A stretch of DNA of 64,000 nucleotides from Pseudoalteromonas rubra (GCF_005887095.1 NZ_PNCI01000041.1:52793-116792); one strand, 5' to 3'. Counted from the first letter of the stretch, positions 1 through 9,443 are shown. Numbers and translations: made by a program. The notes: generated by a model from the letters alone, not told the origin.

Positions 1-8
1 GTGAGAAA

Positions 9-992
9 GTGAAACGTCTGTCAGGTGTGATTGGTCCAATGTTGTTTAGCAGTGTAGCTTTTGCTAACTGCGACACACAACCTGAAAACTGCATTGAAGT
101 CTCACAGTGGGAGGTTTCAGTGGCAGTAGGGGCCGGTGTTGCGACTAACCCCCTTAAAGATGGAGAACACTCACCACTTATCGCATTACCTTATGTCCGC
201 TACTATGGTGATCGCTTCTTCCTTGATAATACGGCAATTGGTTACACATTCATCAATCAGCAGTCATTCGACGTCAGTTGGATTGCAGAGCTTAACTCAG
301 AGCAGGCATTTTTTTCCCGTTCCCGACCTGGTACCCTGTTACGCTCAAACACACTTTCTCCGGACATCAGTGAACGAGTAGATTTTCCTGAGTCCCGGAT
401 CCCTTCCGGTGATGGTGACGTAACCCCTGATAACGGCGGTAATATTAGCCAGCCCAATAAAATCAGCGGCTATGTTCCAGTCATAAACAGTGACCACACT
501 CCAACAAAGACCAAGCCACCCTCCTTAACCTTTGAAGACCTGGCTAAGCGAAAGTGGGCAATAGACAGCGGCATACTTGCACACTGGTACATCTCTGAGC
601 AACACAAGCTAACGTTACGTTTGCTACACGACATCAGGGGGATTTATAAAGGGTTTCATGGCTCACTGGGCTATAGTTACAAATTACCTTTTGGTCACCC
701 AAAATATGCGCAATTACAGCTTAAGTTGGGTATAGACTACAAAGATGCGAAATTGGGGACTTATTACTACGGCATCACAGACAGAGATACCGAGCTCACA
801 CATTTTCACTATCAGGTAGATAGCACCGTCAATCCCTATATCGGTATCGCTTATAATCATAAACTCACTGACAGCTGGCAGCTTAAATTCACCGCAAAAC
901 ATCAATGGCTTGGTTCAAGCATCGCAGACAGTCCAATTATAGAGGAAGGCTATACCACATCAGTCTTCGTCGGAGGCCTTTATGCGTTCTAG
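9..992 (+). CDS. MipA/OmpV family outer membrane protein
   Basis: The N-terminus (about residues 1-19, ending SVAFA) is a signal peptide. The body has alternating beta-strand character and closes with the aromatic C-terminus GGLYAF typical of outer membrane barrels. The pattern of an early 'PYVRYYGDRFF' segment and late 'YTTSVFVGGLYAF' fits the MipA/OmpV family, small barrels whose members scaffold murein enzymes or act as channels. Residues about 110-180 form a Pro/Asp/Gly-rich low-complexity insert, probably a long loop. The GTG start lies at the window edge, with only a weak GAGAAA upstream, so a start outside the window cannot be excluded. Its stop overlaps the next gene by 11 bases, indicating one operon with the DUF3019 gene and a two-component pair. 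Confidence 0.8.
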   Translation: MKRLSGVIGPMLFSSVAFANCDTQPENCIEVSQWEVSVAVGAGVATNPLKDGEHSPLIALPYVRYYGDRFFLDNTAIGYTFINQQSFDVSWIAELNSEQAFFSRSRPGTLLRSNTLSPDISERVDFPESRIPSGDGDVTPDNGGNISQPNKISGYVPVINSDHTPTKTKPPSLTFEDLAKRKWAIDSGILAHWYISEQHKLTLRLLHDIRGIYKGFHGSLGYSYKLPFGHPKYAQLQLKLGIDYKDAKLGTYYYGITDRDTELTHFHYQVDSTVNPYIGIAYNHKLTDSWQLKFTAKHQWLGSSIADSPIIEEGYTTSVFVGGLYAF

Positions 993-1380
993 GCGTCTTC
1001 AGTACGGCCTGCCTGTTGGGGTGCTTTTATGGTGCGCCGGCTCTGTACAAGCGAGCGAAGAACCACCACCATTGTTTGAGATTAAACCACTGGTATGTAT
1101 GGTTAAGACACAAGGCCAAACCTGCCAAATGACCATCCGAGTAAACTGGCATCACTCAGAGCCAGAAAACCTATGCTTATACCAGGAAAATAAGCAATTG
1201 CATTGCTGGCAAAGCAGCAATCAGGGAACAGCTAAACTGGCAGTTAAACTTGCGCAAAATATGGAGTTTAGCCTGAGAAATTCAAAGCAGCATACGCTTG
1301 CCAGGAAGACAGTGAAAGTCAATGCCGTGGTTAGTACCAAGTACCGTAGGAAACTGAAAACCGATTGGAGTTTATTCTAA
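982..1380 (+). CDS. DUF3019 family exported protein
   Basis: A 132-residue protein with a signal peptide (about 1-24, ending SVQA). It has four cysteines in the pattern VCMV, TCQM, LCLY and LHCW, matching the small DUF3019 family that Alteromonadales encode beside MipA-like porins and OmpR-type regulators. The molecular function is unknown; a periplasmic role linked to envelope sensing is inference from the neighbours. The gene overlaps the porin gene upstream. Its TAA stop shares a base with the ATG of the response regulator (TAATG), which indicates translational coupling. Confidence 0.7.
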   Translation: MRSRRLQYGLPVGVLLWCAGSVQASEEPPPLFEIKPLVCMVKTQGQTCQMTIRVNWHHSEPENLCLYQENKQLHCWQSSNQGTAKLAVKLAQNMEFSLRNSKQHTLARKTVKVNAVVSTKYRRKLKTDWSLF

Positions 1381-2069
1381 TGACCAAAGTCATTCTGGTA
1401 GAAGATGATGAAAGACTCGCTCAACTTACCGGGCAGTTTTTACAAAGTAACAATTACAATGTCACCCTGATCCATGATGGCGCTCTGGCTCCAGAAAAAA
1501 TCGTGCAGGAGCAGCCTGACGTGGTGATTCTCGACATCATGTTGCCCAATCTTGATGGCTTTGAAATATGCCGTAGGATCCGACCAGATTACTCAGGGCC
1601 TGTCTTATTTCTAACCGCAAAGGACAGCGATTTCGACCATGTCCGAGGACTGGAAATTGGTGCGGATGACTATGTAATTAAACCCGTTGAACCCTATGTA
1701 CTGCTGGCCCGGCTGAACGCTTTGTTGCGCCGTCAGGGTAAACAGACTGATAACACAGATACACTGACCTTAGGCCAGCTTCACATAGATAAAGCAGCCA
1801 GAAAAACCTATCTCAGCGAACAAGAAATCGAACTGACCAGTTATGAGTTTGATCTCCTGTGGGAGCTTGCCAGAAACGCGGGAGAGACCCTCAGTCGTGA
1901 ACACATATATACTGAGGTTGTTGGCAGGCCTTACGATGGCTTAGATCGTAGTGTAGATGTACGGATCTCCAGGTTGCGTAAAAAGCTCAATGACAACCTG
2001 GAACAACCCTACCGACTTATTACCGTTTGGGGCAAAGGCTACTTGTGTTCTAAATCTGCATGGGAATAA
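1380..2069 (+). CDS. OmpR/PhoB-family response regulator
   Basis: Two domains are visible. The receiver domain (residues 1-115) has the acidic pair VEDD, phospho-acceptor D52 in VVILDIMLPNLDGFE and the conserved Lys in ADDYVIKP. The C-terminal winged helix (about 130-229) contains 'ELTSYEFDLLWELA' and ends in 'RLITVWGKGYLC', typical of OmpR/PhoB DNA-binding domains. The chosen ATG directly follows the stop of the DUF3019 gene; an in-frame start 15 bases upstream lies inside that gene and is less likely. The cognate kinase starts 6 bases downstream. By analogy with RstA-like systems it probably regulates its own operon, including the porin. Confidence 0.88.
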   Translation: MTKVILVEDDERLAQLTGQFLQSNNYNVTLIHDGALAPEKIVQEQPDVVILDIMLPNLDGFEICRRIRPDYSGPVLFLTAKDSDFDHVRGLEIGADDYVIKPVEPYVLLARLNALLRRQGKQTDNTDTLTLGQLHIDKAARKTYLSEQEIELTSYEFDLLWELARNAGETLSREHIYTEVVGRPYDGLDRSVDVRISRLRKKLNDNLEQPYRLITVWGKGYLCSKSAWE

Positions 2070-2075
2070 TACACT

Positions 2076-3323
2076 GTGCTGCGTTTGCTAGTTAGCCTAT
2101 ATATTGTGGTATTTGCCAGTATAATTGCAATTAATCAGGGCAGTGAGGCTATCTGGCGTAACTGGGTTGAGCAGGCACCTGATGACTTACGTCACGCAAA
2201 GGCGGTCGCCAAGCACTACAAACAAGCATTAACGCATCTAAACGAAGAAGATTTGGCATCGTTTTTCAATACTCAAACACAGTTAACCGTGTTTCCGTAC
2301 GAAGATGTTGCCTGGTTACCTGAGCAGCTGGCAGCACTCAAAAACGGGGAGATAATCACCTCTTTTGACGACTCTGGAAACGCCCAGCTCTTATTCGTAG
2401 TCAATAGTACATCAGTTGTTCAGCTTGGTCCTTTTGCACCAGCGCAATCCGCGACAACAAAGCAATACACAATTAAATTTCTTTCTTTTTCCTTATTGGC
2501 ACTGTTACTAATACTTTGGCTCAGACCTCTTTGGGTAGACCTGGTGCAGCTCAAGCGCACATCCGAAAAACTCGCATCAGGCTCTCTTGACCTCACTCCG
2601 ACTCGCTCGCGGTTTTCTGCAATTTATACCCTGACCCAGCAAATAGAAAAAATGGCGCTGAAAACCGCCAGCCTGATGAGTAACCAAAAGCAGCTTGTTA
2701 ATGCTGTCTCTCACGAACTCAGAACCCCTCTTGCAAGGCTAAAATTTGCGCTGGCCATGCTAGCTCCCAAAGACCCAGAGCAAGTCGCGGCTATGGAAGA
2801 GGATGTGACAGAAATGGAAGTACTGATTGACGAGATGCTCAGTTATGCACGGCTAGAGTTTACTAATCAACAACTCCATATGCAAAGGTGCGACCTGGCT
2901 TCTCTGGTCCAGGACCAAATTGATAAACTTAGGCGTACAACTGACAAACACCTTGTCACCGATATCACATCAACTATTCCAGTAAAGTGCGATCCACATC
3001 AGTTATCCAGAGTGATACAAAACCTACTGCAAAATGCAGACAAATATGGCCAAAGTACAATCAAAATCACCCTGACAATGCAACAGGGAATAGCGCAGTT
3101 TTCAGTAGAAGACGATGGTCCGGGCATTCCTGAGTCCAAACGCGAACAAGTATTTCAGCCATTTTCCAGACTGGACAAAAGCCGGAGTAAAGAAACCGGC
3201 GGATTTGGCTTGGGGCTGGCCATTGTCAGTAAAATCCTGTCCTGGCACGACACCATTTGTCAGGTTGGGGAGTCTGATCTCGGCGGGGCTAAATTTACGC
3301 TGGCGTTGCCCACGGATTGCTGA
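2076..3323 (+). CDS. RstB-like membrane sensor histidine kinase
   Basis: The N-terminal membrane segment (about 1-20), a periplasmic sensor region of about 110 residues and a second membrane segment (about 140-160, LLALLLILWLRPLW) lead into a HAMP-like linker. HisKA follows, with phospho-acceptor H213 in NAVSHELRTPLARLKF. The ATPase domain shows the N box (QNLLQNADKYG), G1 box (EDDGPGIP) and G2 box (GGFGLGLAIV). The GTG start is six bases after the regulator stop. It autophosphorylates and signals to the regulator encoded just upstream. The signal is unknown, but the co-transcribed porin and DUF3019 gene suggest an envelope cue. Confidence 0.87.
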   Translation: MLRLLVSLYIVVFASIIAINQGSEAIWRNWVEQAPDDLRHAKAVAKHYKQALTHLNEEDLASFFNTQTQLTVFPYEDVAWLPEQLAALKNGEIITSFDDSGNAQLLFVVNSTSVVQLGPFAPAQSATTKQYTIKFLSFSLLALLLILWLRPLWVDLVQLKRTSEKLASGSLDLTPTRSRFSAIYTLTQQIEKMALKTASLMSNQKQLVNAVSHELRTPLARLKFALAMLAPKDPEQVAAMEEDVTEMEVLIDEMLSYARLEFTNQQLHMQRCDLASLVQDQIDKLRRTTDKHLVTDITSTIPVKCDPHQLSRVIQNLLQNADKYGQSTIKITLTMQQGIAQFSVEDDGPGIPESKREQVFQPFSRLDKSRSKETGGFGLGLAIVSKILSWHDTICQVGESDLGGAKFTLALPTDC

Positions 3324-3337
3324 CTGGCTCAGTGATA

Positions 3338-3751
3338 TTAGAATTTAACCGACCCGCGCATCGCTTTAGTCTGGGCCCGTTTACTTTTACTGTCCAGGCG
3401 TTTGCGCTGAGAACTGCGTGTTGGTTTAGTGGCCCTGCGCTTTCTTTCTACCTTAATGGCCGCGAGGATCAATGTCTTTAACCGCTCTAATGCATCCTCG
3501 CGATTCTGTTCCTGAGTGCGAAAACTCTGTGCTTTAATGACAATCACGCCTTCCTTACTGATCCTGCTATCTTGCAAGGCCAGTAATCGCTCTTTATAGA
3601 AAGCGGGTAAGGTTGAACGTTTAATATCAAACCTCAAGTGAATCGCAGAGGAAACCTTGTTAACATTTTGCCCACCAGCTCCCTGTGCCCGGATCGCTGT
3701 CAGTTCAATTTCCCAAGCAGCCAGTTCAACATTATTTGATAGCTTTAACAT
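3338..3751 (-). CDS. arfB: alternative ribosome-rescue factor / peptidyl-tRNA hydrolase ArfB
   Basis: At 137 residues it has the length of E. coli ArfB (YaeJ). The catalytic GGQ motif lies at residues 26-28 within RAQGAGGQNVNKVSSA, the RF-type hydrolase signature. The C-terminal tail is strongly basic (RKRRATKPTRSSQRKRLDSK...), matching the helix that enters the mRNA channel of stalled ribosomes. The protein releases nascent chains from non-stop ribosomes. The ATG at 3751 was preferred to a GTG nine bases upstream because family members begin close to MLKLSN. It converges with the sensor kinase gene, only 14 bases apart. Confidence 0.9.
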   Translation of the reverse strand: MLKLSNNVELAAWEIELTAIRAQGAGGQNVNKVSSAIHLRFDIKRSTLPAFYKERLLALQDSRISKEGVIVIKAQSFRTQEQNREDALERLKTLILAAIKVERKRRATKPTRSSQRKRLDSKSKRAQTKAMRGSVKF

Positions 3752-3807
3752 AGTTACCACGATTTGCTTCTATAGCCGCTATCATAACAATTTGCGCACA
3801 GGTGAGT

Positions 3808-5019
3808 CTATCTCAGTTCCCCAAAGCGGGTAGTGATCGCTGGTGATACGCTGGCGGCACGAAGAGCGGGTGCCAGCGTTGCAGTCTGACCGAGCAGTAG
3901 CATACACGCCCCACCGATAACCAGGAATTCTACAGGCACAACAGCAAGTTCAAACCAATTACTAAATTGCACATTAAGCAGCATGGCCGCGATACATCCC
4001 AGACCGATACCCACTGTCGTCAGAAGCGCATTTTCCAGCATAAAATACCCAACTATGTGCCCTTTTTGTGCTCCAAGAGCTCGCCGGATACCTATTTGCC
4101 TGCGACGCCGTGTAACAGCAAAACGTGCCTGACCAAATACGCCCAGCGCCGTAACCAAAGACAAACAGACAACGACCCACAGCAGCGTCATACTGGCCGA
4201 ATACTCGGCCTGATAGCTTTGCTGCTTTACTTGTTCAAACGTTTGTAATTCTTCAACTTTTCTTCCATGACGACGCATAAGATAGTCAACCGTTTGTGCC
4301 ATAGCCTCTGCCTGCTGGCCTGGCTCAGTACGTATCAGATAATGAACATACTCACTGGTCTCTATAACTTGTGCAAGCACGCTGTGTTCCACAACGGCCC
4401 AAAAGCTCCAGGCAGCGTGCAAGGTTTTGACGACCCCTCGCACCTGTTGTGGTCGTTTGTTAATATAGACGGTCTGCCCTACAACCTGACGCCAATCATC
4501 GGGGTAAAGTGCCTGTGCGAGCGCTTGTGTAATGATGATCTCAGTTGCGACTCGAAACCCGTCTGTTTCTGCAAACAGCGGTGCCTGTGAAAAGCCTTCA
4601 CCCGCAACCAGCTCTAACCCCATCGTCTCAAGTAATGTGTTGTCGCCTCCATAATAACCGCTGAGGGTATCGTACTCGCTGTCGGCCTGAGTCGCCACTT
4701 CCAGAAACCGTCCCCAGCCAGTCAGAGGTACCCCGGATGTAACTGACGCAGAAGTGACGCCTGGCAAATCATTGATTGCTAACAAATCCTGGTCAATATC
4801 CGCAGCCCTTGCCGTAGCGTCTGAGGGCAAATTAGTTAGCACATAAAAGGTATGTTGTTCATCCAATCCACTTGGGCGAGATAATAAACTGTGCTTGTGC
4901 AACGCCATATAGGCAGCATTCACTAAAATCATAAACGTCAACGCTATTTGCAACACAAACAACAGAGGTGCAGTGCGACTATAATTCAACGTTTTAAGGA
5001 TCGGTAACAGGTCTCTCAT
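3808..5019 (-). CDS. MacB/FtsX-type ABC transporter permease (second of pair)
   Basis: An inner-membrane permease of about 403 residues with the FtsX/MacB plan. One N-terminal membrane helix (about 18-40) is followed by a large periplasmic MacB_PCD-like domain and three C-terminal helices. 'RRRRQIGIRRALGAQKGHIV' is the conserved FtsX coupling region. The ATG at 5019 is preceded by AAGGGG at good spacing; an upstream in-frame start would overlap the previous gene. It is downstream of a second permease and a MacA-like adaptor, so it is likely part of a tripartite efflux or lipoprotein-type transporter. No ATP-binding subunit is encoded nearby. Confidence 0.82.
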   Translation of the reverse strand: MRDLLPILKTLNYSRTAPLLFVLQIALTFMILVNAAYMALHKHSLLSRPSGLDEQHTFYVLTNLPSDATARAADIDQDLLAINDLPGVTSASVTSGVPLTGWGRFLEVATQADSEYDTLSGYYGGDNTLLETMGLELVAGEGFSQAPLFAETDGFRVATEIIITQALAQALYPDDWRQVVGQTVYINKRPQQVRGVVKTLHAAWSFWAVVEHSVLAQVIETSEYVHYLIRTEPGQQAEAMAQTVDYLMRRHGRKVEELQTFEQVKQQSYQAEYSASMTLLWVVVCLSLVTALGVFGQARFAVTRRRRQIGIRRALGAQKGHIVGYFMLENALLTTVGIGLGCIAAMLLNVQFSNWFELAVVPVEFLVIGGACMLLLGQTATLAPALRAASVSPAITTRFGELR

Positions 5020-5029
5020 GATTGCCCCT

Positions 5030-6364
5030 TTACACACTGTTAAGCTGACTGGCGGGCTCAATACGGCTAGCACGAATCACGGGTAACAAGCCAAATAATA
5101 CGCTGGCAGATATCGCAATTAAGGGGGTTAACACCACAATAAACAGATCCATTTGCATCAGATCGCTACTCAGATGCTGATAAACCTGGCTACACACCTT
5201 CAGTCCCAGCTGTGCCAATATCAACCCAAGTACGCCCCCAAACGTCCCCAGCAACAGGGTTTCAATACTGAACTGATTAAATACCTGCCGTTTGCTGGCA
5301 CCAACGGCACGGCGCAAACCCACCTCCAGGGTTTTAGTGTGAAACTTCGCCATCATCAGGTTGGTGCTATTAAGCAGACACAGTATCAAAAAGCACAGTG
5401 ACAGTCCCAATGCCATATAGTTGTCTTGAGAAATGGCTTCACGCTGGGTCAGATATTCCATAGGAGTGCTCAGCTTATTGATGATTTTGCGTTGAAATCG
5501 CCCTGATGCACGTTGCTCCTGAACATAAGAATACAGAAACTCTTCATACGCAAGGCGCTCAGAAGAGCCATTAAGCTCGACCCAGAAGTACACCCAGACA
5601 CACTCCGAGGACAAGAACGCTTCGAATGAGCTGTCTTGGGGATCACGCCAACACTCAAAAGCTTGTAAATTCGACGACCACAGCTCGTTACGCACTTGCG
5701 TCTCAAAAGGAATAAATACATCTCTGGGCTTGCGAAAAGCACGCATCGCTTCGCCGTAAAATCTTGGCAGGATGGGCCAGTTGTCCAGAACAGCCACAAC
5801 TCGGTATTCCAGCGAGCCTAATCGAATAGATTGCCCAACTGAGTTTTGTCCGTTAAATAGTCGCTGGTTCACATCTGCACTGATAACGGCAACCAGCTCT
5901 CCTTGCCTGTCTGCTTCAGCCGACCACGGACTGCCAAATCGAATTGGCGCGTTAAATGCGCTAAAAAAGTCCCGGCTGGTCGAGCGTACTAATGTTGTTT
6001 TTGCGTCTGAGTCAGCCTGCTGTGGCAATTTAAGTTGATCTCTGTAACCACTGATAGGAACATGGCGTTGCGCCTGGTTGGCGTGCCATAAGTTTTGCAT
6101 GTCCTGATAGGTAAGGTAAGGAGGAACTCGTTCATCTTCTCCCTGACTGTAATAGGCTTTTTGAGGGTCCCAACTATTGAGCTGAACCAGATAAAGAGAG
6201 TCGGCCTTGCCTGGCACGGGATCTTTGTTCATCATATAGCTGATGGTGTAGGTGATCATGGTTGCGGCAATCCCAACTGCAATCGTGACCACAATCAAGG
6301 AACTTAATAGTGGAGTCTGTTTGAAGCTTATCCAGGCCAGTTTGAAATAATATCTCATCAGCAT
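5030..6364 (-). CDS. MacB/FtsX-type ABC transporter permease (first of pair)
   Basis: A 444-residue permease with a membrane helix at about 20-42 (LIVVTIAVGIAATMITYTI), a large periplasmic domain and three C-terminal helices. The coupling segment 'EVGLRRAVGASKRQVFNQF' is the FtsX-family hallmark. The C-terminus 'ASRIEPASQLNSV' resembles the 'P..ALR' tail of MacB permeases. The gene begins 97 bases downstream of the adaptor gene, and the next permease starts about 10 bases after it ends, so the three are probably co-transcribed. It lacks any nucleotide-binding domain, unlike full MacB. Confidence 0.83.
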   Translation of the reverse strand: MLMRYYFKLAWISFKQTPLLSSLIVVTIAVGIAATMITYTISYMMNKDPVPGKADSLYLVQLNSWDPQKAYYSQGEDERVPPYLTYQDMQNLWHANQAQRHVPISGYRDQLKLPQQADSDAKTTLVRSTSRDFFSAFNAPIRFGSPWSAEADRQGELVAVISADVNQRLFNGQNSVGQSIRLGSLEYRVVAVLDNWPILPRFYGEAMRAFRKPRDVFIPFETQVRNELWSSNLQAFECWRDPQDSSFEAFLSSECVWVYFWVELNGSSERLAYEEFLYSYVQEQRASGRFQRKIINKLSTPMEYLTQREAISQDNYMALGLSLCFLILCLLNSTNLMMAKFHTKTLEVGLRRAVGASKRQVFNQFSIETLLLGTFGGVLGLILAQLGLKVCSQVYQHLSSDLMQMDLFIVVLTPLIAISASVLFGLLPVIRASRIEPASQLNSV

Positions 6365-6461
6365 GCTTCCTCCACATATTGTTACGCTTATTAACCGCGC
6401 AGGGCTGGCGCGAACATTGTTTTATTCGTGCTTCGTTTTGTTCGCCCTTCTGCATATATTT

Positions 6462-7730
6462 TTACTGAACGACCCTCACACGCTCCGCACTATTAAACAT
6501 GCGGGTGTCAGAGATAATGACGGTATCACCGACCGCCAATCCGGACAGTACCTCAACCTGTCCCAGACTTTTCGAGCCAAGACTGATCGGTTTTTTCACT
6601 GCACTGCCATCATCAAGTACATAGGCATACTTACCACTGTAAGCATCGACAAACTGGCCACGAGGTAAATAGGTCACACCTGACTTTTCTTCCAACACAA
6701 TACGACTAGTCAAACGTTGGTTTTGCCTGAGGCCGGTAATATCTGTTTCTTTGAAGCGTATCTTGCCTTCGACCTGTCCACGTACAATCTCAGGTGAAAT
6801 GGCAGTCAACTCGCCAGCATATGCCCGACCATTCAGTGTAATTTGTGCTGGCATGCCCAACGCCAAATCATCCGCATAGTTTTCCGGGATGTTGACCTCA
6901 ACCTCATAGTGAGATAAATCCACAACACTCAGCAGAGGCTGGTTTTTCGCAACCGAATTCTTCTGATCAACACTCAGGTTGCCGACAATACCATTCACCG
7001 GAGAGCGAATTTCCAACGATGCAACGCGTCGCTGCAACTCATCAACCAGCACCTGTTGTGCTTGCAATTCAATTGCACGCGTCTGGATCTCAAATTTCTG
7101 GCTTTCTTTTAATAAAGCAACTTCTTTGACTGCAAGGCGGTGTTCTCGCTGCGCATTTTCCAGCTCATCTTTGGCTTTTTGATAATCAATGTCGCTGACA
7201 ACCTGGTTCTTCTTACCTTCTTCATTACGGCGCATTTCTCGCTTTGCTGCGTTTAATGCCACCATGGCTTTACCCAGGTAGTTTTCTTGTGCAAGATCTT
7301 GTTTCTTCGCCTGAATTTTTTCCCGCTCTAACTGAGTGCCCAAACGGGTTAACTCAGCTTGCTCTTGCGCCAACAAGCTCTTAAGTTCGGGGCTGTCTAT
7401 CTGGGCCAGCGGTTGGTTAATTTCGACAGAATCTCCGGCAGTCACAAGGTAAGTAACAGTCCCTTCTGCCGGGCTATATAATGTGGGCCTGCGCGCTGCG
7501 ATTACCCTACCCTGGACTGAGATATCCCTGACAAATTCACCACGGCGCACTTGTGCAACGTGGATATTGTCCATTCTGACAGCGCTCTCACCACTTGCCC
7601 ATGCAAGTATTTGAGGAACAACAAAATATAATGAAATAATTACACCAGCGATGATCAGGAAATAGCGTTTATAGTTATGTTTTTTCTCTAATTGGCTGTC
7701 CTGAGCACTGGTATCATCGATATACTGCAT
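6462..7730 (-). CDS. HlyD/MacA-family periplasmic adaptor protein
   Basis: This 422-residue membrane-fusion protein has an N-terminal anchor (about 24-42, YFLIIAGVIISLYFVVPQIL). The biotinyl-lipoyl-like half motif 'GTVTYLVTAGDSVEINQPLAQID' and its partner 'IRSPVNGIVGNLSVDQKNSV' bracket a long alpha-helical hairpin (about 110-240) rich in Glu, Gln and Lys. The beta-barrel and membrane-proximal domains follow. Such adaptors link an inner-membrane ABC or RND pump to a TolC-like outer channel. It heads the permease pair, suggesting a MacAB-like exporter. The ATPase and outer channel must come from elsewhere. Confidence 0.87.
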   Translation of the reverse strand: MQYIDDTSAQDSQLEKKHNYKRYFLIIAGVIISLYFVVPQILAWASGESAVRMDNIHVAQVRRGEFVRDISVQGRVIAARRPTLYSPAEGTVTYLVTAGDSVEINQPLAQIDSPELKSLLAQEQAELTRLGTQLEREKIQAKKQDLAQENYLGKAMVALNAAKREMRRNEEGKKNQVVSDIDYQKAKDELENAQREHRLAVKEVALLKESQKFEIQTRAIELQAQQVLVDELQRRVASLEIRSPVNGIVGNLSVDQKNSVAKNQPLLSVVDLSHYEVEVNIPENYADDLALGMPAQITLNGRAYAGELTAISPEIVRGQVEGKIRFKETDITGLRQNQRLTSRIVLEEKSGVTYLPRGQFVDAYSGKYAYVLDDGSAVKKPISLGSKSLGQVEVLSGLAVGDTVIISDTRMFNSAERVRVVQ

Positions 7731-8088
7731 CTACTACGTCCTTGAAAATAAAAAGTGTTGATCAATACCGAGTCTGAAAATAGCAAAAATCAAACTAAAT
7801 GTCACCAAGAATAAACATTTTATTAATATTTTCCTCGTGTAAAAATTTGTTTTGGGAACATTATTTACCTTATATGGTTAATTTACATACAGAGTGTTAG
7901 GCCCAAGGTCAGGGATATCACGTGAAGGGATTGAGTTAAGGGGGGTAAAGCGCGGCCTCCATGCCGCCGCAAGTGCTTGGGAATAACTGTAAATACTGCA
8001 TAATCGTAATCTAAACTGGACGCCACCTCCTATTTTGCACAGTTAGGGTCAAATAATTTATCTACTTTGTTAAAAATACTGTTCAGCC
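7731..8088. other. intergenic region between adaptor gene and RaiA-like gene
   Basis: About 360 bases without a convincing gene. The AT-rich part next to 7730 should hold the promoter of the adaptor/permease operon. The GC-richer stretch at 7940-7972 has only a short GCGGC/GCCGC inverted repeat. Neither a T-tailed terminator nor a recognisable RNA was found. Confidence 0.5.
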
Positions 8089-8391
8089 CTATGCGGCTCT
8101 GTTGAACTGGCGTGCTAACAACAGCTCACTGTCGCGTAACGCTCGTTTGATCACCTGCATCATGTTCTTGCCTTTTGCCCGAACAGAAACACTCGGTAAT
8201 CCGGGCAACAACACTTCCACCTTACAGATCGTCAGCATGCCGTGACGCTGACAAGGCTGCTCATCCACATCTATCCGCACTTTGCGAATATGGGCCGCAT
8301 AACGCATAAATTTGTTCGTTGCTAATCTGGAGAGTTGCGACTTAGTCGCCTCTGCAATGCGCTTTCCCGTTGCTCTGAAATTCAGTTTCAT
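8089..8391 (-). CDS. RaiA/HPF-like ribosome-associated protein (short form)
   Basis: A basic protein of about 100 residues beginning MKLNFRATGKRI. Size and pattern fit the ribosome hibernation/Y protein family: an initial beta strand, a helix with Lys/Arg, strands 'VRIDVDEQ' and 'CKVEVLLPGLPSVSVRAKG', then a helix 'MMQVIKRALRDSELLLARQF'. The fit is to architecture, not exact sequence, so the call is tentative. The ATG at 8391 has AGAGG 11 bases upstream; a longer in-frame start at 8427 lacks this. Members bind the 30S subunit and inhibit translation in stress or stationary phase. It is divergent from nhaR. Confidence 0.5.
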   Translation of the reverse strand: MKLNFRATGKRIAEATKSQLSRLATNKFMRYAAHIRKVRIDVDEQPCQRHGMLTICKVEVLLPGLPSVSVRAKGKNMMQVIKRALRDSELLLARQFNRAA

Positions 8392-8528
8392 AATGCCATC
8401 AACCTCTTGAACAAAGCCAGTCAACAAATGGAGTTGAACTCATATTGTTGCGTCGTTGAGGTTAATCTACTAATGTATTTAAAAAGAAAAAAGCTGATAA
8501 ATTCTTAGCGAAACGTCGAATATTACGA

Positions 8529-9443
8529 ATGATTACAAACATAAATTATAACCACCTGTACTACTTCTGGCAGGTAAGCCGCCACGGCAGTATCGCTGCG
8601 GCTAGTAAGATACTACACCTGACACCTCAGACCATCAGTGCTCAGATCACCAGCCTGGAGCAACGCCTTGGCAAACAATTGTTTTTAAGAGAAGGGCGAG
8701 GACTAAGGCTGACCGAGTACGGACAACTGACACAACAATATGCGGATGACATGTTCGCCATAGCCGAGGAGTGGCTGGAAACGACCAAAGGTGATCTCGC
8801 ATCGATTAACCGAACGCTAAAAGTGGGCATTTCAGATGCTCTGCCAAAGTCGCTGGTATCAAAATGGCTCGCCCCTTTAATTGACAATGAGCGGATCTCA
8901 AACCTCCACTGCATTGACGGGCAACAAGCAGAGTTACTGGCGCAAATGGCCACACATAAACTGGATCTGGTATTGGCAGACAAACCGTTAGACGGTGATA
9001 CACCATTTAAACTCTTTTGCCATGAAATAGGGAAAAGTCAGATCGGGTTTTATGGCGCGAAACACACTCAGGCCATAACCAGCGATAACTTTCCAGCCGC
9101 GCTCGCCGAGACGCCCATTATTTTACCAGCAAAAAACAGCCCGGTGACCAGTGCAATTCAGTACTGGCTTAATGAGCAAAAAATCGAGATTTCGGTCGCA
9201 GGCCATGTAGATGACAGTGCATTGATGAAAGCGCTTGGTCAACAAGGGTTTGGTGTATTCCCTGCGCCTTTATCTGTACGTGACGAAATTGAACGTCACT
9301 ACGACGTGAGTTTTATCGGTGCAATCGCCAACGTTTACCAGAACTATTATGCCTTTACACCAGACAGGCTCATCAAAGATTCGATTTACTCGGAGTTTGT
9401 GCAACATGCCCGGGGGATTGACGATAGCAAGGAATTGACGTGA
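8529..9443 (+). CDS. nhaR: LysR-family transcriptional activator NhaR
   Basis: The N-terminus 'NYNHLYYFWQVSRHGSIAAAS' followed by 'LTPQTISAQI' closely follows E. coli NhaR, including the winged helix-turn-helix at residues 1-62. The rest is a LysR substrate-binding domain of normal length (304 residues) with the NhaR-like segment 'DDSALMKALGQQGFGVFPAP'. NhaR activates the Na+/H+ antiporter gene nhaA in response to sodium. No nhaA is adjacent here, so the target lies elsewhere or differs. The stop overlaps the GTG start of the following SelW-like gene. Confidence 0.88.
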   Translation: MITNINYNHLYYFWQVSRHGSIAAASKILHLTPQTISAQITSLEQRLGKQLFLREGRGLRLTEYGQLTQQYADDMFAIAEEWLETTKGDLASINRTLKVGISDALPKSLVSKWLAPLIDNERISNLHCIDGQQAELLAQMATHKLDLVLADKPLDGDTPFKLFCHEIGKSQIGFYGAKHTQAITSDNFPAALAETPIILPAKNSPVTSAIQYWLNEQKIEISVAGHVDDSALMKALGQQGFGVFPAPLSVRDEIERHYDVSFIGAIANVYQNYYAFTPDRLIKDSIYSEFVQHARGIDDSKELT

